Origin: Basidiobolus meristosporus CBS 931.73
Lineage: Eukaryota; Basidiobolomycota; Basidiobolomycetes; Basidiobolales; Basidiobolaceae
Length of the DNA: 64,000 bases
NCBI GenBank assembly: GCA_002104905.1
Contig: MCFE01000152.1
Coordinates: 62,001 to 126,000, forward strand
Reading direction: 5' to 3'
Part shown: piece by piece, positions 59,672 through 64,000 of the stretch
Layout: each line of letters begins with the position of its first letter
How positions within the stretch are numbered: position 1 is the first letter of the stretch
Translations under genes and position numbers: made by a program
The notes under the pieces: model-generated
The model's input: only the letters and a program-made list of their open reading frames with translations
Told to the model about the DNA's origin: nothing
The model's database searches: none

Positions 59672-60826
59672 ATGGCTACTACAGTGCCCTATGTAAAGGT
59701 TGAGAGCTCGGCCTATCAATTCCCATATGTCAACAATATCCTCAAGTCACAAAATCTCTTTGCCTCATCAGTTACCAGCATAGATTGTGACAAAGGTAAC
59801 GACAGTCCTGAAACATGTATATACTTCAGAGCGGTACTAACTCAACCCATCTTTCTAACCTCAGATGATAGTATAAAGACGAGTGTAACTTATGCACCAT
59901 TCAATAGCTCAACAGCCACTGCAAAGAAGCTGGATTTGGAGCCTAATCCATTTGAGCAAAGCTTCCTTGCATCCTCGAGTCCAGGTAACAACGGTGTTAC
60001 CGCAAGGAGTACGAACCTTCTACCACCTGTTTCATCACTTGAGAATCCTCAAAGCTCAGCTGAACTCGATTGGAACCAATCCTTAAGAGCAGGACCTCTA
60101 TCGCCCTCGATGTTGTTTGGTCCTCAACCAAGTGCCGCCAGGACTGCAATGAAACCTCAATCTTTCCTGACCAGTTCGACAGGCTATAGCGATATCTCTT
60201 CTACCCCATTAGTCTCCGGCGATTTCCATGGACCCGTGCAGGCATATCATGATGGCGCCTCTAGCAAGCTAGCTCGCCCGGTTGTTACTGGTTGGGCAGA
60301 ACCACTTGGGATTGACAGCAACAATATCCCAGGTTCAAACAAGCGCAAAAGCATCGACAGTAATATCTCCGATTGGAGCCCTGAGAGAGAGTTCTCCCGT
60401 CGTAGCAGTGTCGATGAAGTTGAATCCAAAGTGAAACCAGACATGACACCAGAGGAGAAACGTAAACTCTTCTTGGAACGAAACAGAAAGGCCGCACTCA
60501 AATGCCGCCAACGTAAGAAGCAATGGCTAAATAATCTTCAGATCAAGGTGGACTATTTATCTCAAGAAAATGAGTCTTTGCAGACACAAGCCACCTGCCT
60601 GCGAGAAGAAATCATCAATTTGAAGACACTCCTTCTTGCCCACAAGGATTGTCCAGTAGCACAAGCAAATGGGGTTATTGGGCTGGACAACCTTGTATCA
60701 ACACTTGGTAACCAAACCTTAGAAATTCAACGGAGTCTTTCTTCAATGGATTCATCAAGATCTGATGTTGCTTTAAACTCGGCCAGCCCAATAGGAATAA
60801 TCCCCAATACCATCATCAGATTCTAG
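59672..60826 (+). CDS. atf1: Atf1-type bZIP transcription factor
   Basis: Likely two exons (59672-59795 and 59865-60826), 361 residues. The 69-bp intron has GTAACG, a perfect TACTAAC branch site and CTCAG; its length is a multiple of three with no stop, so unspliced RNA would encode 384 residues. The N-terminal part has LEPNPFEQSF (about 66-75) and SLRAGPLSPSML (about 114-125), the blocks of the fungal Aft1/Atf1 regulatory domains, with SP sites for stress MAP kinase. The bZIP (about 238-300) has ERNRKAALKCRQRKKQW followed by a heptad coil and HKDCPVAQANG, a signature of the ATF/CREB-type Atf1 group. It acts as a nuclear dimer at CRE-like sites in stress response and development (family knowledge). 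Confidence 0.93.
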   Translation: MATTVPYVKVESSAYQFPYVNNILKSQNLFASSVTSIDCDKGNDSPETCIYFRAVLTQPIFLTSDDSIKTSVTYAPFNSSTATAKKLDLEPNPFEQSFLASSSPGNNGVTARSTNLLPPVSSLENPQSSAELDWNQSLRAGPLSPSMLFGPQPSAARTAMKPQSFLTSSTGYSDISSTPLVSGDFHGPVQAYHDGASSKLARPVVTGWAEPLGIDSNNIPGSNKRKSIDSNISDWSPEREFSRRSSVDEVESKVKPDMTPEEKRKLFLERNRKAALKCRQRKKQWLNNLQIKVDYLSQENESLQTQATCLREEIINLKTLLLAHKDCPVAQANGVIGLDNLVSTLGNQTLEIQRSLSSMDSSRSDVALNSASPIGIIPNTIIRF

Positions 60827-61579
60827 ATTGTGATACTTTTATCAGCCTGTAGATATATTTTGCCTTGATTGGTGCCAATGATCCTGCTTTTCTTATGTAT
60901 TTTGATTTATCTTACGAAGCATTGTAATTGTATTCTCCCTGTTTATCGAACCTTTGTGTGATTAAAATTTTGAATCTATATCATGGAAATGCACGGCGAA
61001 TTATAGAATCATCATCTTCCTGATCGCCATTATTTAATGCTCATCCTTACACGTACATTCATTGGTCTACGGCTGAAGGCTCAGAACCAATCATGAGAAA
61101 ATGAATCCATCGTCAGTTTTTTTTCTCCGGTGGCAATCCAGTATATATAAGGCCATAATTCTTGACATTTAGTTACTCACTCAAATTGCGTTCAAGCATT
61201 ATGTAAGGTATGGTACGATTTCATTCTATTTGTTATTTCCTGTTAAATTCCCCCACCAGATATAAGTTCTCCACTTTGGATGGGACTACGAACCAGGATA
61301 CATTGACATTCAATCATCTCGGGCACAACGCTGATGATATCATCATCGTTGCCGAGATGTTGATACAAGTATTTTTCACCTACATTGGCATTTGTGCTAA
61401 CTGATTTCTTTATCCAGGCCACACCCGTTCGATGATGTATATATACTAATTGTTGTAAATAAATTCACATGATTTAAAAAAACAAATCTCATTTGAAAGT
61501 TTTTTCAGTCGCGATGTCGAAAGTGTGATCGTGTAGAACGTCATGGTCTACGGGATTTGCATCTTCATTGTACAGACAA
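60827..61579 (+). other. Spacer with a possible small spliced transcript
   Basis: A TATA-type TATATATAAGG lies at about 61,141. At 61,200-61,430 there are two intron-like segments: GTAAGG...CACCAG and GTATTTT...GCTAAC...ATCCAG. They would join a 42-residue frame (YKFSTLDGTTNQ...) ending TGA at about 61,436. No clean start codon fits, so it may be 5' leader of the following gene or a non-coding transcript. No family recognised. Confidence 0.3.
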
Positions 61580-62890
61580 ATGGACGGAAATTCTCCTGAC
61601 GAAGTCGCGTTTCTCGAGGAGGCTTCCCCGCAGATATTGAAGGAGCAGGCGGTTGCTCTGTTGAAAGAAATTGAGCCCTACCAGGGGAAGATTGCTGGGA
61701 TAAGTAAATTAGAGCGAGGCATCGTTGCTGAGCTAAGCTACCTCGAAAAAGTAAGCTTCATCCGTTCGACACAGGGTATCGTCTATTCCAACCTTTTTAT
61801 ATTTGTGTAGACTCCTACCGACGAAATAGACCTAAACTGCACGAACTTGAAGTATTATTCGGCTATCGTAGAGACATTGAAGCATTCTTCCCGCCCAATT
61901 GCAGTTTTAAACGGGTATCGTTACTATCCCAAGCAAACCAAACATCTCCAGAAGGTGCTCGTCGATGTTGTTGCAGAGGACGGCCAAAAATGGATCAAAG
62001 TCAGCAAGCTTTATAAGCGTGGAGGCCACAAGTGCTCTGTAGAGTCCGATTATTCCGACTTTGAGGATCCTTGGCCTCACTCCAAAGATTCCCCACTTCT
62101 TCGATACGCAAGAAAGATGCTTGAAGCGTCGAGACAAAACCTACTCCACTTTAAGCCGCCAAAGATTGCATTTGTCAAGTATGAAGAGATTGAAGACTCT
62201 TTGACATTGTACTTGAGATCGGTGGGGATTCTCATAGAAGAGCCATACAAACCGACCTCGCGCACAAGCTTCATACCTGACCGCTACGAACACTATTGCA
62301 CAGAACTAAACCTGGATGTCACCTCCTTAATAGCACTGGTATCTGATTTGACGCACTCACTGACTCGTCCTATCGACCCACAGGTCTTCAAAGAGAAACC
62401 ACTAATGGATCAGGCAAGCCAGGAGCTGAGTGAACCCATACTACCAATGTTCACCAGATTATTTTATACACGTACACTGTACACTACCCGAAGTGCGTAC
62501 ACCAAGTTTTTCGAGTTAATCACTCTTATCGGTGGCGAGAGAGAAACCATCCGCGCAAATCAGATCTTCACCAAAGTGGCCATCCCGTACCAAGGCTCGA
62601 GTGAACTGTTTTGCAGTTGGAAACGGCTCGGGTTTTCTGAGGTTCCCTTTGTCTCAGTCATAGAGGATCAACCTAGCCCACGTTTTTCTGAGCTCTTCTC
62701 ACATCCCAACAGGCCCAAGAAGTTCACCGCATTGACGATGGCGGTGTTCGGTACCGGCGATCAGCTGAAGATGACCACTGTTACTGGAAAATCCTCGACA
62801 AGTCGTTCACTAGAACAGATCGAGTTGAAGAGCTGGAGTGTCTTTGAGCACAGTCCTCGAAGCCTTGTTGAGAAAAGATTGTCTTTATGA
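61580..62890 (+). CDS. DUF1308 family protein (C7orf25-like)
   Basis: Two exons (61580-61750 and 61811-62890), 416 residues. The 60-bp intron GTAAGC...GTGTAG lies in phase 0. The N-terminal third is helical (EEASPQILKEQAVALLKEIE, the family's leading domain). The middle has KYYSAIVETL and WIKVSKLYKRGG. The C-terminal DUF1308 core has LNLDVTSLIALVSDLTH, matching the conserved (L)DVT(S/T)L(I/L)A(L/Y)VS block, and ANQIFTKVAIPYQGSSE. The family is widespread in eukaryotes and of unknown biochemical role; the DVTxLIALVS block has been compared with PIN-like folds. It looks intact. Confidence 0.88.
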
Positions 62891-63303
62891 TAAGCATGGG
62901 TTTCTTCCAAAATAAATAGGTCTCACCCGTAGCCTGTTGCCAATGGATTTCCCAATTTTACATCTGCACAACTTCTTCCACCACCTTTCCAAAGCTTTAT
63001 AAAGCTATTCACTAAGGTTTGCCAAAAGTAACAAACCCCATTTATCCCTCAGCAAAGCAATATTTGTGAAGCAGCCTAAATCACACCAAGTCACCTCCAA
63101 GCTCTCTCAGGAATAGCTTGTTGTCAATGTTATGATCCAACTGTATGTGATATCTTTGGTGTGGCACCTATGCTGGTGGCTAGAAGTTGGGGATTTGCTT
63201 GCCTGCTACTAGTGACTGAGGTGTGTGGCAGTCGCTTTTTTCAGAGGTTTCATCAGGAATTAGAAGTGATATGGTAAACATGAGTGGCAAGTATGTTTAC
63301 ATG
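62891..63303. other. Intergenic, AT-rich, no gene
   Basis: AAAATAAATAGG at about 62,910 may serve as the polyadenylation signal of the DUF1308 gene. The rest returns to transposon-like AT-rich DNA without recognisable coding pieces. Confidence 0.4.
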
Positions 63304-63642
63304 TGTTGTCAATTTCATAATTACACCTAAATATTCACTTGGTCACTTACATCATGGTCATCAAATCTTCGATAATCCTGCCCAAATTCCTTGTCGGGAT
63401 TTTGAATATTTTGACCAAAACATCAGGTACCTAGAACATGCAAAATTGTTAAGTTGTCCAAACAGCCCCAAACTTTGCACACATGTTCTTGGGACCTTCC
63501 TAAGCATATTCTACATGCTTATTTTTCCCAGACCACATAAAACTATAAATACTACTTCTACATTCAATAAATCATTAAGTGAAAACCACATAATCTACTT
63601 GTTCTCCCAATCACTTGCAATATCTCCAAAACTCTTACAACA
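63304..63642 (+). repeat. Solo Copia LTR (family E, copy 10)
   Basis: A 339-bp LTR from TGTTGTCAATTTC to ACTCTTACAACA, flanked by the direct repeat ACATG (63299-63303 and 63643-63647). It contains the TTCAATAAATCATTAAGTGA block. This shows that the same family reaches across the gene island. Confidence 0.93.
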
Positions 63643-64000
63643 ACATGTTGGTATGCTGGTGAATCAAGTATTGACCAAGGATCTATACTTCCTGTAGAAT
63701 CTCGTGAAATTAGCTATTAGGATGATTTTGGGAAGGCCACGGAAAGGCGTGCGCAGCATTTGGGGCTTTCGGGCGACTTGAAAATCCTCTCTTCCTTCAA
63801 TGTTTCCATAATCCTGAACAATCAGCACCAGGAACACGAACTGAATTCCAAGTCGAAGTTAGTGAAGAATTGGGAAACAGATCCTCCTCGACCATTTCGA
63901 AATCCAGATTATTCTCCAAGACATTGTTTACTGTTGAATGGCTGGCAGGTGCTAAACTAATCATTGGAAACCCATTAATTAATGGTACCCTTGAAAAGGC
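63643..64000. other. Window end, no gene recognised
   Basis: A 66-codon open frame at 63760-63960 runs near the window edge (LSGDLKILSSFNVSIILNNQ) with no known family; it could be part of a gene or element beyond the window. Confidence 0.3.

Overview
The window is nuclear DNA from a fungus. The evidence is short spliceosomal introns (about 54-100 bp, GT...AG, often with a CTAAC/TACTAAC-like branch site) and a set of conserved eukaryotic genes in fungal form: an ankyrin-PH-ORD Osh1-type lipid transfer protein, an Atf1-type bZIP factor with the fungal LEPNPFEQSF and SLRAGPLSP blocks, a Ubp12-type deubiquitinase, and a CUL1/Cdc53-type cullin. The species cannot be named from sequence alone. The 16-exon cullin and the sexM/sexP-like HMG box argue against budding yeast and typical filamentous ascomycetes, so a transposon-rich early-diverging or basidiomycete lineage is likelier (inference). 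| Region 1 (1 to about 33.7 kb) is a transposon graveyard built by nested insertion. The oldest layer is CACTA-like DNA with Tnp2/Plavaka-type transposases, present in three copies. One copy (24.7 to 4.9 kb, minus strand) is split by Ty3/Gypsy element A (5293-20253, target duplication ATACC) and by a PIF/Harbinger element (about 20641-24071). Element A itself carries a solo LTR B (8411-9213, GCGC), a solo LTR D (18861-19388, TAATT) and a second LTR B. That second LTR B is split by the youngest element, a near-intact chromodomain Gypsy C (12062-17980, ATACT, LTRs differing at 6 of 697 positions). Copia pol fragments and LTRs flank both sides in opposite orientation. | Region 2 (33.7-41 kb) is gene-poor, with degraded Copia LTRs and one recognisable gene, an HMG-box factor at 36.8-37.7 kb. 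| Region 3 (41-63 kb) is a gene island: a divergent histone H3 (minus), a UBP12-like deubiquitinase (plus), an OSH1-like oxysterol-binding protein (minus, tail-to-tail with the deubiquitinase), a small cysteine-rich two-pass membrane protein (minus), a cullin (minus), an Atf1-type bZIP factor (plus) and a DUF1308 protein (plus). The genes are independent single units. The deubiquitinase and the cullin are both ubiquitin-system genes, but nothing shows they are co-regulated. | The most notable points are: an OSH1 homologue whose histidine pair in the EQVSHHPP fingerprint reads Thr-Asn; a histone H3 with a seven-residue insertion between K27 and K36 and a changed C-terminus; and a consistent C-to-T/G-to-A signature in the stop codons and lost catalytic residues of the mobile elements.
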